In this document: positions 25,727-35,945 of the stretch, one piece after another
Layout: each line of letters opens with the position of its first letter
Numbering within the stretch: the first letter of the stretch is position 1
Source of the DNA: Bifidobacterium castoris
GTDB taxonomy: Bacteria > Actinomycetota > Actinomycetes > Actinomycetales > Bifidobacteriaceae
Direction: 5' to 3'
DNA: 64,000 nt
NCBI RefSeq assembly: GCF_003952025.1
Contig: NZ_QXGI01000007.1
Coordinates: forward strand, 53,426-117,425
Made by a program: the position numbers and the translations under genes
Notes under the pieces: model-generated
Databases searched by the model: none
What the model saw: only the letters and a program-made list of their open reading frames with translations
What the model was told of the DNA's origin: nothing

Positions 25727-26598
25727 TGCACGCCTCCGATGATCCAATGGTCCGATTCGAGTCCGGCGAACGGCGCGTCCGGCGCGCTGACGAGCAGATA
25801 CGAGAGCGGATCGCCGTGGAGGGTCGCCATCGGGTCCATGTCCATCCACGGCGCGAGGATCGCGGCGCGGTTGCCCGCTCCCCCGTCGTCGATGCGCGCG
25901 CGGCCGTCGGCGTCGTCGATGTCGACGATATGCAGCGTGACGTCGCCGTCATGGGCGCGCGAGGCCGCATTGAGGAAGGCCGTCAACGCGGCCGCGTCCA
26001 TCGCCGTGTCGAGCGCGGCGACAGCGGTGCGCGTCTCGCCGCCGTCGGCCGTCATCGCATGGTAAAGCGGAGAGATGCCTTCGATCTGCGTGCCCGGCTC
26101 GGCGTCGATCGCGACGATGACGTCGCGGAACAGCGACGGCGCCTGCGGCGACGCGCTTTCCATCGACACGACGGCGCGGCGCGATGCCGTGTCGGCTTCG
26201 TGTTCCCCGCCCGGCGCATGTGCGTCCTGCGCCGCGTCCGCGACCTGCGGCGCGCAGTCCTCCGGCGTCTCGCCGGAGGTCGCGGTCCAGCGCACCTGCC
26301 AGCAGACCGGGGCGGGCGTCGACGGCGTCAGCGTGAGCGTCACCCGTGCCGTCGCGGCCGCCGTCTCGCGGCGCACCGCCTCGGCGACGGCGTCGGCGAC
26401 CATCGCGCCGGTCTCGCCGTCGTGCGCCGCCACGGTGCGCCGCACGGTCTCGATGAGCGTCGTCGCCGAGGCGCGCGCGACGAGTCCGCCGTCGAGTTCG
26501 ACGTCGGCGTGCAGATGCGCCCCGCCGTCGAAGGGGTCGTCGACGACGTCGATCTTGCCGGCCGCCACTTCCCGGCAGATGAGCGTATGCGTTCCCAT
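25723..26598 (-). CDS. Degenerate FolB-FolK (dihydroneopterin aldolase/HPPK) remnant
   Basis: 291 residues. The N-terminal 75 resemble a dihydroneopterin-aldolase half, and residues about 155-285 align with HPPK: DVIVAIDAEPGTQIEGISPLYHAM for the usual ALGSNLG...SPLY start, LTAFLNAASRA for the YLNAV segment, IVDIDDADGRARIDD for the DLDLL metal motif, and NRAAILAPWMDMDP for the R-F-L-PL-DI-P end. The GSNLG loop and the W-PRT sequence before the DxD are lost, so folate-precursor kinase activity is doubtful. It follows ftsH after a terminator, where folE and folP would normally lie. It may be a decaying gene or one retained for another role. Confidence 0.6.
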   Translation of the reverse strand: MGTHTLICREVAAGKIDVVDDPFDGGAHLHADVELDGGLVARASATTLIETVRRTVAAHDGETGAMVADAVAEAVRRETAAATARVTLTLTPSTPAPVCWQVRWTATSGETPEDCAPQVADAAQDAHAPGGEHEADTASRRAVVSMESASPQAPSLFRDVIVAIDAEPGTQIEGISPLYHAMTADGGETRTAVAALDTAMDAAALTAFLNAASRAHDGDVTLHIVDIDDADGRARIDDGGAGNRAAILAPWMDMDPMATLHGDPLSYLLVSAPDAPFAGLESDHWIIGGVQ

Positions 26599-26652
26599 GT
26601 TCGTGTCCTTCCTGCTTGCCGATTCGCCGACGCGTCGTGCCGACCAATGCGA

Positions 26653-26681
26653 CAGGCCCGGGCTTTGCGGCGCCGGGCCTG
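26653..26681 (-). terminator. Terminator between ftsH and the FolB-FolK remnant
   Basis: CAGGCCCGG (26653-26661) pairs with CCGGGCCTG (26673-26681). It is 27 bases beyond the ftsH stop and occupies the place where folE-folP sit in related gene orders. Confidence 0.6.
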
Positions 26682-26707
26682 TTGGATGACCGACTCGCGC
26701 GGTCCGG

Positions 26708-28788
<2,081 letters not shown>

Positions 28789-28792
<4 letters not shown>

Positions 28793-29352
28793 GCCTGCTC
28801 TCCTTCGTATACTTCCGGCTTCAACACCGCGATCGAATCGAGGTTCCTGTAGCGTTCGTCATAATCGAGTCCGAAGCCGACGACGAACTCGTCCGGGATC
28901 ACGAATCCCTTGTATTTCACGTCCAACTGCACCTGATGCCGCGCTGGTTTCTCCAACAGCGCGAAGATCTCGACCGATGCGGCTCCCCTGCGCTTGAGTT
29001 CGTCGACGAGCCATTTGAGCGTGACCCCCGAATCGATGATGTCCTCGACGATGAGCACGTCGCGCCCGCGCACGTCGGTCGACAGGTCCTGACGCACCGT
29101 GACGACGCCGCTGCTCACCGTGCCCGACCCGTAGCTCGACAGGCTCATGTAGTCCGTCTCGAGCGGGATCGACATCGCCTGGGAGAACGCGACCATCGTC
29201 GTGGCCGCTCCCTTGAGCACGCAGACGAGCAGCGGCGTGCGTCCGCGATAATCCTCGCTTGCCTGTGCGGCGACTTCGGTGATCTTCCCCACGATCTGTT
29301 CATGGCTCAGCAGCTCATGATCGATTTCATGCTCTATGTCGACGATTTGCAT
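28789..29352 (-). CDS. hpt: Hypoxanthine phosphoribosyltransferase
   Basis: 187 residues. Purine salvage enzyme converting hypoxanthine or guanine with PRPP to IMP or GMP. VLKGAATTMVAF (about 45-56) and the PRPP loop VLIVEDIIDSGVTL (99-112) with the double acidic pair, and the C-terminal FVVGFGLDYDERYRNL base-binding loop, are complete. It overlaps tilS by 26 bases upstream and ftsH by four bases downstream, so tilS-hpt-ftsH should be one mRNA. Confidence 0.95.
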
Positions 29353-30445
29353 GGGTTACATCTTGGCACACCTCAATGACGTGTTTCTGACGATTCGCTG
29401 TGCGTTTTCTGGGAAGTCGCACACCCCGTTGCCCGTGCCAATCGGAGACGAGGGCCTCGACGGCCTCGACGTGGCGCCGGCCGCTGCCCGGCGCGCACAT
29501 CGCGAGCGTGCGCGCGACGACACGGAAGCGCAGCGCCGCGTCCTCGGCGGCGAGCGAACGCGTGTCGATGAACGCGCGCATGCCCCCGGCTCCGTCGTCC
29601 TCGATACGCACGCTGCGCGCGAAGACGCCGTCGGCCAGCCGTTCGAGCAGATCCATGTCGCGGCGCGCGAGCGCGGCGCCGTCGGCGAGCATCGTCGCCA
29701 TGTCCCGGCCGGCGAAGGCGCTCAGCTGCGGCAGCAGCGTGTGCCGCACGCGCGATCGCAGCGGGTAGCGCGCCGGCAGCGGCTCGTCGTCGGCGACGTC
29801 GTCGCCGTTCGTCGGGTCGTCCCACCATGTCAGGTCGAGGTCCTCGCAGATGCGCGTCGTGTCGGCGCGCGCGACGCCAAGCAGCGGGCGCGCGAAGCGC
29901 ACGCCGTCGATCCGCTGCTCGGGCGGCATGCCGGCGACGGCGTCGAGGCCCCCCGAACGGATCAGGTCGATGAGCACGGTCTCGGCCTGGTCGTCCTTCG
30001 TGTGCGCGAGCAGCACGACGGCGGCGCCGAGACGGCGCGCCTCGCCGACGAGCGCCGCGTAGCGCGCGGCGCGCGCCGCGGCCTCGGCGCCCTCGCCGTG
30101 GGCGTCGACGACGCGCACGTCGCGCACGACGACCGGGTCGAGCCCGAGCGCGGCGCATTGCCCGGCGGCATGTGCGGCGACGCCGGCGGACCCCGGCTGC
30201 ATCCGGTGGTCGACGACGACGGCGCCGCATCGTACGCCCCACGCGGCGCACACAATCGAGGCGAGCGCGGCGAGCGCGAGCGAATCGCGCCCGCCCGAGC
30301 AGGCGACGAGGACGAGCGGCGCGTCGGCGTCCGGCTCGTGCTCGCCGTGCCGGGCGAAGCGCGTGTCCTGGATCGTGATACCCTGGGCGGCGAGCGAGGC
30401 GCGCACGGCGCCGATCGCCTGCTTCATCGTGGCCGAATACGCCAT
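29327..30445 (-). CDS. tilS: tRNA(Ile)-lysidine synthetase
   Basis: 372 residues. It modifies the wobble C of the CAU anticodon of minor tRNA-Ile to lysidine. The PP-loop ATP motif SGGRDS is at residues 50-55, followed by the DHRMQPGSA segment (His/Asp after the second strand) and HTKDDQAETVL (HxxDDQxET), both diagnostic for TilS. The shorter start at 30445 (GGAG six bases before) was preferred over an upstream frame extension. It lies one base after the dacB stop and overlaps hpt by 26 bases. Confidence 0.94.
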   Translation of the reverse strand: MAYSATMKQAIGAVRASLAAQGITIQDTRFARHGEHEPDADAPLVLVACSGGRDSLALAALASIVCAAWGVRCGAVVVDHRMQPGSAGVAAHAAGQCAALGLDPVVVRDVRVVDAHGEGAEAAARAARYAALVGEARRLGAAVVLLAHTKDDQAETVLIDLIRSGGLDAVAGMPPEQRIDGVRFARPLLGVARADTTRICEDLDLTWWDDPTNGDDVADDEPLPARYPLRSRVRHTLLPQLSAFAGRDMATMLADGAALARRDMDLLERLADGVFARSVRIEDDGAGGMRAFIDTRSLAAEDAALRFRVVARTLAMCAPGSGRRHVEAVEALVSDWHGQRGVRLPRKRTANRQKHVIEVCQDVTHANRRHRA

Positions 30446-30446
30446 C

Positions 30447-31964
30447 TCACAGCTCCGTGAGCGTGGCGACGAAGTCGTCGATCGCGTCACGCGCAGCGCC
30501 CATGTCGGGCGGATCGTTGACGATGACCGCGAACACGGCGACGCCGCCCTCCTTGCGCGAGACGTTGCCGGTCATCGACGTGACGGCGCCAAGGCTGCCT
30601 GTCTTGACGCGCATCAGGCCGGCCGCGCCGTCGTCGGCGAGACGCGTCGCGGCGGTGCCGACGAGGCCGGGCACCGAAAGCCCTTCGGCGGCGGCCGGCG
30701 CGACGCCGACCTCGGTGTTGCGCAGCTGCACGTCGGCGAGCGTCATCACCGTCGCGCGCGATCCCGGCGACAGCCCCGAACAGTCGGCCATGACGAGGCC
30801 GTCGAGCGGCACGCCGAGCGCCTCAAGCCGCGTGCGCACGGCGCTGACGGCCGCCTCGGGCGAGTTGCCGGTCTTCATGTGCAGCGCGAGCAGGCGTCCG
30901 AACTGCTCGGCGAGCGTGTTGTCGGAATGCTGGAGCATGAAGCGCATGACGGCGCTCAGCGTCGCCGATTCGACCGAGGCGAGCGGTGTGCGTCCTTCGG
31001 GGGTGCGCATCTGCAGCGGCCGGTCCGCGTTCGTGACTTCGACGCCGGCTTCGGCCAGGCGCGCGGCGAAGATGTCGGCCGCGTCGGCCGCCGTCGTCTG
31101 CGACAGCGGCGGATAGTCGGAGAAGCGGTCCGGGTCGGCCGCCGCGCCGCCGCGCTGGCGGCCGCCGTCGACGGCCATCGACGAGACGGGCGTGTAGTAC
31201 AGATGGTTGCCGTTGTTCTCCGCGATGCGATCCGGATAGCGGTCGTCGCCGAACATCGTGTCGTCGTAGGCGAGGCGCACCTTCGTGACGCCGCGTTTAG
31301 CCAATGCTGCCGCCGTGCGTTCGGCGAGCGTGCCGAGGCCAGCGCGGCCGTTGACGTGATGGGGGTCGCTCTGCCCCGCGCCGAGCAGCATGTCGCCGTC
31401 GCCCTGGAGGATCAACGTGTCCGCGCCGTCCTGTTCGTGCACGAGGTGGGTGGACGTCGTGAACGTCGAGCCCATGTCGAGCGTCGACGCCGCCGCGAGC
31501 GCCGTCAGCGTCTTCATCGTCGACGCCGGCTCGCGCGCCGTGCCCTGGCCGCTCGCGGCGGCCGTCGTGCCGTCCGGCTGCAGCACGAGGACCGAGACCT
31601 CGTCGCCGACGCCTTTCGCACGGACGAGTGCAGAGACCGCAGCGGAGGCCTTGCCGGCGTCGATCGCGCGCCCGAGGTCGGCGTCGGCGACGAGCGTCGC
31701 GCCGGCACGGGGCGTCGTCGCGGCCGTCGGCGCCCCGTCGACGACCGAGGAGAACGTGAGCGCGCCGTCGACGAGGCCGAGGCCATCGGCGAACACGTAG
31801 CCGCCGGCGAGCGCGAGCGATGCGAGCGCGGAGACGACGACGAGGACGACGCGGCGTGCGCGGCGACGGCGCCAACGGTGCAGCTGCGCCGCCGTCAGCG
31901 CACCGTCCCGTCCGTCCTGCGTCCCGGTGCCGTCGGCCTGCGGATTCGTCGTCCCGTCCTGCAC
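30447..31964 (-). CDS. dacB: D-alanyl-D-alanine carboxypeptidase/endopeptidase (PBP4 type)
   Basis: 505 residues, class C penicillin-binding protein (peptidase S13) trimming peptidoglycan peptides. A cytoplasmic, Arg-rich stretch precedes one membrane segment at about 39-58, so it is anchored facing outward. Active-site motifs: SxxK as STMK at 148-151, SxN as SDN in QHSDNTLAEQFGR, and KTG in VKTGSLGAVTSMTG. The large insertion domain between the first and second motifs, typical of PBP4, is present. It is the first gene of the dacB-tilS-hpt-ftsH cluster. Confidence 0.93.
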   Translation of the reverse strand: MQDGTTNPQADGTGTQDGRDGALTAAQLHRWRRRRARRVVLVVVSALASLALAGGYVFADGLGLVDGALTFSSVVDGAPTAATTPRAGATLVADADLGRAIDAGKASAAVSALVRAKGVGDEVSVLVLQPDGTTAAASGQGTAREPASTMKTLTALAAASTLDMGSTFTTSTHLVHEQDGADTLILQGDGDMLLGAGQSDPHHVNGRAGLGTLAERTAAALAKRGVTKVRLAYDDTMFGDDRYPDRIAENNGNHLYYTPVSSMAVDGGRQRGGAAADPDRFSDYPPLSQTTAADAADIFAARLAEAGVEVTNADRPLQMRTPEGRTPLASVESATLSAVMRFMLQHSDNTLAEQFGRLLALHMKTGNSPEAAVSAVRTRLEALGVPLDGLVMADCSGLSPGSRATVMTLADVQLRNTEVGVAPAAAEGLSVPGLVGTAATRLADDGAAGLMRVKTGSLGAVTSMTGNVSRKEGGVAVFAVIVNDPPDMGAARDAIDDFVATLTEL

Positions 31965-32011
31965 GCGCGTTCCTCCCGTCGCCGGCCGCGGCCGGTGCGG
32001 GGCCGCGGAGC

Positions 32012-33709
32012 TTACTGCTGCAGCGCCGCGAAGCCGTCCAACGTGGCGAGGACCTTGAGCTTGCGGCGTTCCAACAGCTTAGCCCCCAGCCATGTACCAA
32101 GCCACAGGACCCCGGCGCCGTTGGCGAGGGCGACCGGGATGAGGACCGGATACCACCGGTCGAGTGCACCGCCGAAGGCGAGGCCGATGACAATGCCGAT
32201 CGTCGGAATCATGACGGCCACGAAGAGCAGCATCTGCAGCAGCGGAATGAACATCTGCGCCGCGCCTCGGCCCTGCGGCGTGCTGAACGGCTTCTCGAGC
32301 GACGGCGTCGGATACAGGAAGACCGGGTTCATCGCCTCGGCCACGCCGATCGTCGCGAGCGTCCACGACCATCCGCATACGCCGAGCGTCAGTCCGAGCA
32401 GCCAGCCGGAGGGCGTACGCCAGAAACCCGAGCAGGCCATCGAGATCGCGAACAGCACGACGATGCTCACCGTCGCGACGAGCATGTAGGCGCGTGCGCG
32501 GCCGCGGCGGTCGTCGATCGCCGGCGTGCCGCAGATGACATCCATCGCGAAGCCGCGGCCGTCGTAGCCCAGGCCATTCGCCGCGTTAAGCGCGAACATC
32601 GTGCAACTGACGATCATGCCGACCCAGACGTACCAGTCGCCGACCCGGCGTCCCATGAACGCGAAGATGAGAACGACGAGCAGCGGCATGACGAACATGA
32701 CCGACTGGCGCGGGTCGCGGCGCAGCATGCACAGCAGGCGCGCGGCCACGGCGCCGGACGGCGAGTCGGAGGTGCGCGCGAACATGCCGAGGCCCTTCTC
32801 CGCCTTGCCGCCGGAGACGGCGGCGTTGTGGGTGCGCGCATAGCGCAGGCTCCACATCGTCAGCCACCAGCACACGGCGCAGGCGGCGACGACGATGAGC
32901 AGATGGGCGGTGAAGGCTCCCCATGCGCCGTCGGCGACGTCGAAGGGCAGCATGAACGGCGCGCCGAGCGGCGTCCAGCCGACGACGTCCGCGGCGCGCA
33001 CCATGTGGCGCACGTCGATCGCCGCGCCGGCCGTGTCGAGGGTCGCCATCGTCATGCCCGGCGCCTCGGCGAGCAGGATGATGACGACCATCATGACGAC
33101 GTAGAACAGGTTCTTGCCGGCCTGCGAACGCACGATGACGCCGAAAAGCGACAACATCGCCTTCGAGCACAACATCGCCGTGACGATGACGGCGAAGGTG
33201 GACGCCACGGAGGCGATGACCGCCGCCGCGCCGAAGCGGGCGTAGGCGGGCGTGAACGCGAGCAAGCACAGCAGGAAGGTCAGGGCGGCGGGACCGGCGA
33301 GGCCGGCGGCGACGAGGCCGGTCGTCAGCCTGCGGTCCCCGATGCCGTAGATCGCGAAATTGTCGGGCGTCATCGTCGAGTTCTCGCCGACGATCATCAG
33401 CTGGATGAGGACGGCGAGCAGGATCGCGAAGGCGCCGGCGATCGGCATCGCGATGCGCAGCACGACGCCGACGAGCGGGTCTGACTGCACGCCGAGCGCG
33501 ATGCCGCCGATCAGCGCGCCGACGATGCAGCCGGTGCCGACGATCGCCGTGATGATGAAGCCGACGAGCTGCCAGACGGAGCGTCTGAGCGTCGCGATGG
33601 TGATCGCCCAGCGCAGCCGCACGAAGGTGCCGATGGACGGCTGCGCCAACGGGCCGGTCTGCGGCGCGGCTCCGGGGACGTCGCCCGCCATGGCCGTCGC
33701 CGCGCTCAT
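32012..33709 (-). CDS. ABC transporter membrane subunit (exporter type)
   Basis: 565 residues with roughly 12 hydrophobic segments and a cytoplasmic region in the middle (about 270-300). It is unlike sugar importer permeases and has no EAA loop. It resembles large two-half ABC-2 type permeases of actinobacteria. Its start overlaps the ATPase stop by four bases, so ATPase and permease are one unit. The substrate is unknown. Neighbouring genes are cell-wall (dacB) and glycosyltransferase genes, so an envelope substrate is plausible but unsupported by sequence. Confidence 0.8.
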   Translation of the reverse strand: MSAATAMAGDVPGAAPQTGPLAQPSIGTFVRLRWAITIATLRRSVWQLVGFIITAIVGTGCIVGALIGGIALGVQSDPLVGVVLRIAMPIAGAFAILLAVLIQLMIVGENSTMTPDNFAIYGIGDRRLTTGLVAAGLAGPAALTFLLCLLAFTPAYARFGAAAVIASVASTFAVIVTAMLCSKAMLSLFGVIVRSQAGKNLFYVVMMVVIILLAEAPGMTMATLDTAGAAIDVRHMVRAADVVGWTPLGAPFMLPFDVADGAWGAFTAHLLIVVAACAVCWWLTMWSLRYARTHNAAVSGGKAEKGLGMFARTSDSPSGAVAARLLCMLRRDPRQSVMFVMPLLVVLIFAFMGRRVGDWYVWVGMIVSCTMFALNAANGLGYDGRGFAMDVICGTPAIDDRRGRARAYMLVATVSIVVLFAISMACSGFWRTPSGWLLGLTLGVCGWSWTLATIGVAEAMNPVFLYPTPSLEKPFSTPQGRGAAQMFIPLLQMLLFVAVMIPTIGIVIGLAFGGALDRWYPVLIPVALANGAGVLWLGTWLGAKLLERRKLKVLATLDGFAALQQ

Positions 33710-34560
33710 CGTGCGCCGCCTTCGTGCGCCGCCGTCCGGGCGCCACCGGTCGCGTCGCCGTCCTCGCCGCCGTCGAGCCATGAGATGCGCGCGGCGCCGT
33801 GGCGGCCGCCGACGAGCTGCAGGAAGCGCTCCTCGAGGTCCTCGCCGCCCGCGACGGCATCGACGGTGCCGGCCGCGACGACGCGGCCGTGGTCGATGAC
33901 GGCGACGTGCGTGCACATGCGTTCGACGAGCGCCATGACGTGCGACGAGATGATGACGGTGCCGCCGGTCGCGACGTATTCGGCGAGGATGTCCTTGATG
34001 TTCGCGCTCGAGATCGGGTCGACCGCTTCGAAGGGCTCGTCGAGCACGAGGATGCGCGGGCTGTGGATCATCGCCGTCGCCAGGCAGATCTTCTTCGTCA
34101 TGCCGGCCGAATAGTCGCGCACCATGACGTGCGCCGAATCGGTCAGGTCGAAGGCGGCGAGCAGATCGGCGCCGCGGCGCGACGCCTCGGCGCGGCCCAT
34201 GCCGCGCAGCATGCCGGCGTAGACGAGCAGCTGCATGCCGGTGAGCGTCGTGAAGATCTGGTCGGGCTGCGGCATCAGGCCGATGAGGCGCTTGGCCCGC
34301 GCCGTGTCGGCCCACACGTCATGGCCGAGGATCGCCGCCGCGCCGGCGTCCGGTACGAGCATACCGGTGAACATGTTGATCGTCGTCGTCTTGCCGGCGC
34401 CGTTGGGACCGACGAGGCCATAGAACGAGCCGACGGGGATGTCGAGAGACAGGCCGTCCACGGCCACCTTGTCGTCGAAGCGTTTGAACAGGCCACGCAT
34501 CGAAACAGCCATATGCGGATCGGGGGCGCCCGGCGCCGGCATCGGGGGAACTGCACTCAT
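33706..34560 (-). CDS. ABC transporter ATP-binding subunit
   Basis: 284 residues, single ABC ATPase domain of the multidrug/ABC-2 class. Walker A GPNGAGKTTT (around residue 52), the Q-loop LMPQPDQIF, a signature replaced by RDYSAGMTKKICLA (SAGM instead of SGGQ, as in several ABC-2 ATPases), Walker B ILVLDEPFEAVDP and the switch His in VIISSHVMAL. The C-terminal tail carries a Gly/Asp-rich low-complexity stretch. The start at 34560 is weakly supported by GGCAGGC; an internal Met at about residue 17 is an alternative. It is coupled to the permease by an ATGA overlap. Confidence 0.9.
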   Translation of the reverse strand: MSAVPPMPAPGAPDPHMAVSMRGLFKRFDDKVAVDGLSLDIPVGSFYGLVGPNGAGKTTTINMFTGMLVPDAGAAAILGHDVWADTARAKRLIGLMPQPDQIFTTLTGMQLLVYAGMLRGMGRAEASRRGADLLAAFDLTDSAHVMVRDYSAGMTKKICLATAMIHSPRILVLDEPFEAVDPISSANIKDILAEYVATGGTVIISSHVMALVERMCTHVAVIDHGRVVAAGTVDAVAGGEDLEERFLQLVGGRHGAARISWLDGGEDGDATGGARTAAHEGGAR

Positions 34561-34637
34561 GCCTGCCACGCTATTGCAGCGTCCGGGGGAATGGAAAAAA
34601 CGTCTCAGCTCGTGGACCGCGCCGCAAGACGGGTCCG

Positions 34638-35945
34638 TCACGACGCCTGTCTGGCGGCGGCCGCCTCGTCGCGCCCGGCGCGTTCGTCCTCGAGCCGTTC
34701 GTCGTCCGGCGCGCCGCCCTTGTGCTCGATCGGCTTCCACTGCGCCTTCGAGAAGACGGCCTGGAACGAGATCGGCACATAGCTGAGCATGTAGATCGGG
34801 AAGCTGAGCACATAGGCGAACAGCTCCTTGTTCGTCGCGCCGATCCGGCGGCGTTCGACGACGATCGTCAGTGCGGCGAGCGCCATCATGAACAGCACCG
34901 ACCAGACGATGCCGTTCATCCAGTTGAACAGCGAGCCGAGCTGGCTCGCCCACGAGACGAAGCCGAAGGCGGCGTAGATCGCGCCGAGCGCGATGCGGAT
35001 CATCGCGAGCAGCATGAACGGGCACAGCAGCAGCGTGAAGTCGATGCACGAGAAGTCGCGTTCGCGCACGGCGCGGCGGATGAGCGAGGGCCCGTAGTAG
35101 CGGAAGACCTGCAGGAAGCCCTTGCTCCAGCGCAGGCGCTGCCTCCAGCTCTGCGCGAAGGTGACCGGCTGCTCGTCGTAGAGGATCGCCGAGCCCACAT
35201 AGCCGATGCGGTCGCCGTGCAGCACCGAGTCCATCGTGAACTCGAGGTCCTCGGTGAGCAGATGGAACTTCCAGCCCTTGTTGCGGCGCATGACGCCCTG
35301 CGAGAACATGAAGCCGGTGCCGCCGACGTGGCAGCTGTTGCCGAGCCACATGCGCGAGGCGCTGACGAATCTGGACTCGCGGATGAACCACAGCGCCGAG
35401 CCCGACGAGACCCAGTTGTCGGAGAGGTTGACCGAGTTACGGTAGCTCGTCAGGATGCGGAAGCCGGACTGGAACCCCTTGTTCATCTCCTCGAAGTAGT
35501 GCTCGTCGAGGCGGTTGTCGGCGTCGAAGACGAAGAACGCGTCGTAGCGGTCGGCGGTGCCGTCGCCGATCATCGTGTCAAGCAGGTAGGTCAGCGCGTA
35601 GCCCTTGCCGATCTTCGTCCGGTCGAAGCGTTCGACGACGTTGCAGCCGAGGTCGCGCGCGATCCTCGCCGTGTCGTCGGTGCAGTTGTCGGCGACGAGC
35701 CAGATGTCGATGAGCGGGGATGGGTACGTCTGCGTCTGGATGTCGCGGATGAGGTTACCGATGACGGCGCGTTCGTTGCGCGCGGAGACGAGGACGGCGT
35801 AGCGCTTGTCCATCGGCGCGTCCGGGAAGGTGATCGGCTTGGCGAACAGCGAGATCAGGATGCACACACCCTGATAGACCATGCCGACGCCGCCCACGGC
35901 GACGAGCAGGATGTCCAGAACGTTGAGCAGCACCATCAGCGCCAA
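34638..35945 (-). CDS. Membrane glycosyltransferase family 2 (cellulose-synthase-like)
   Basis: 435 residues. One N-terminal membrane helix (about 3-34), a cytoplasmic GT-A domain, and three or four C-terminal helices (about 300-410), the layout of processive BcsA/NodC-like enzymes. Catalytic markers in order: NCTDD (first Asp), FDADN (DxD for metal and UDP-sugar), TEDLE (catalytic base) and QRLRWSKG, the Q/RxxRW signature of processive beta-glycosyltransferases. It overlaps the upstream AI-2E-family gene by ten bases. The product might be an exopolysaccharide or glycolipid. No PilZ domain or partner subunit is seen. Confidence 0.88.
   Translation of the reverse strand: MALMVLLNVLDILLVAVGGVGMVYQGVCILISLFAKPITFPDAPMDKRYAVLVSARNERAVIGNLIRDIQTQTYPSPLIDIWLVADNCTDDTARIARDLGCNVVERFDRTKIGKGYALTYLLDTMIGDGTADRYDAFFVFDADNRLDEHYFEEMNKGFQSGFRILTSYRNSVNLSDNWVSSGSALWFIRESRFVSASRMWLGNSCHVGGTGFMFSQGVMRRNKGWKFHLLTEDLEFTMDSVLHGDRIGYVGSAILYDEQPVTFAQSWRQRLRWSKGFLQVFRYYGPSLIRRAVRERDFSCIDFTLLLCPFMLLAMIRIALGAIYAAFGFVSWASQLGSLFNWMNGIVWSVLFMMALAALTIVVERRRIGATNKELFAYVLSFPIYMLSYVPISFQAVFSKAQWKPIEHKGGAPDDERLEDERAGRDEAAAARQAS

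Noticed and set aside
25723-26598. Annotation as functional FolK
   Set aside because: The DxD motif survives, but the GSNLG loop and the basic/aromatic residues preceding DxD are lost, so function is not claimed.
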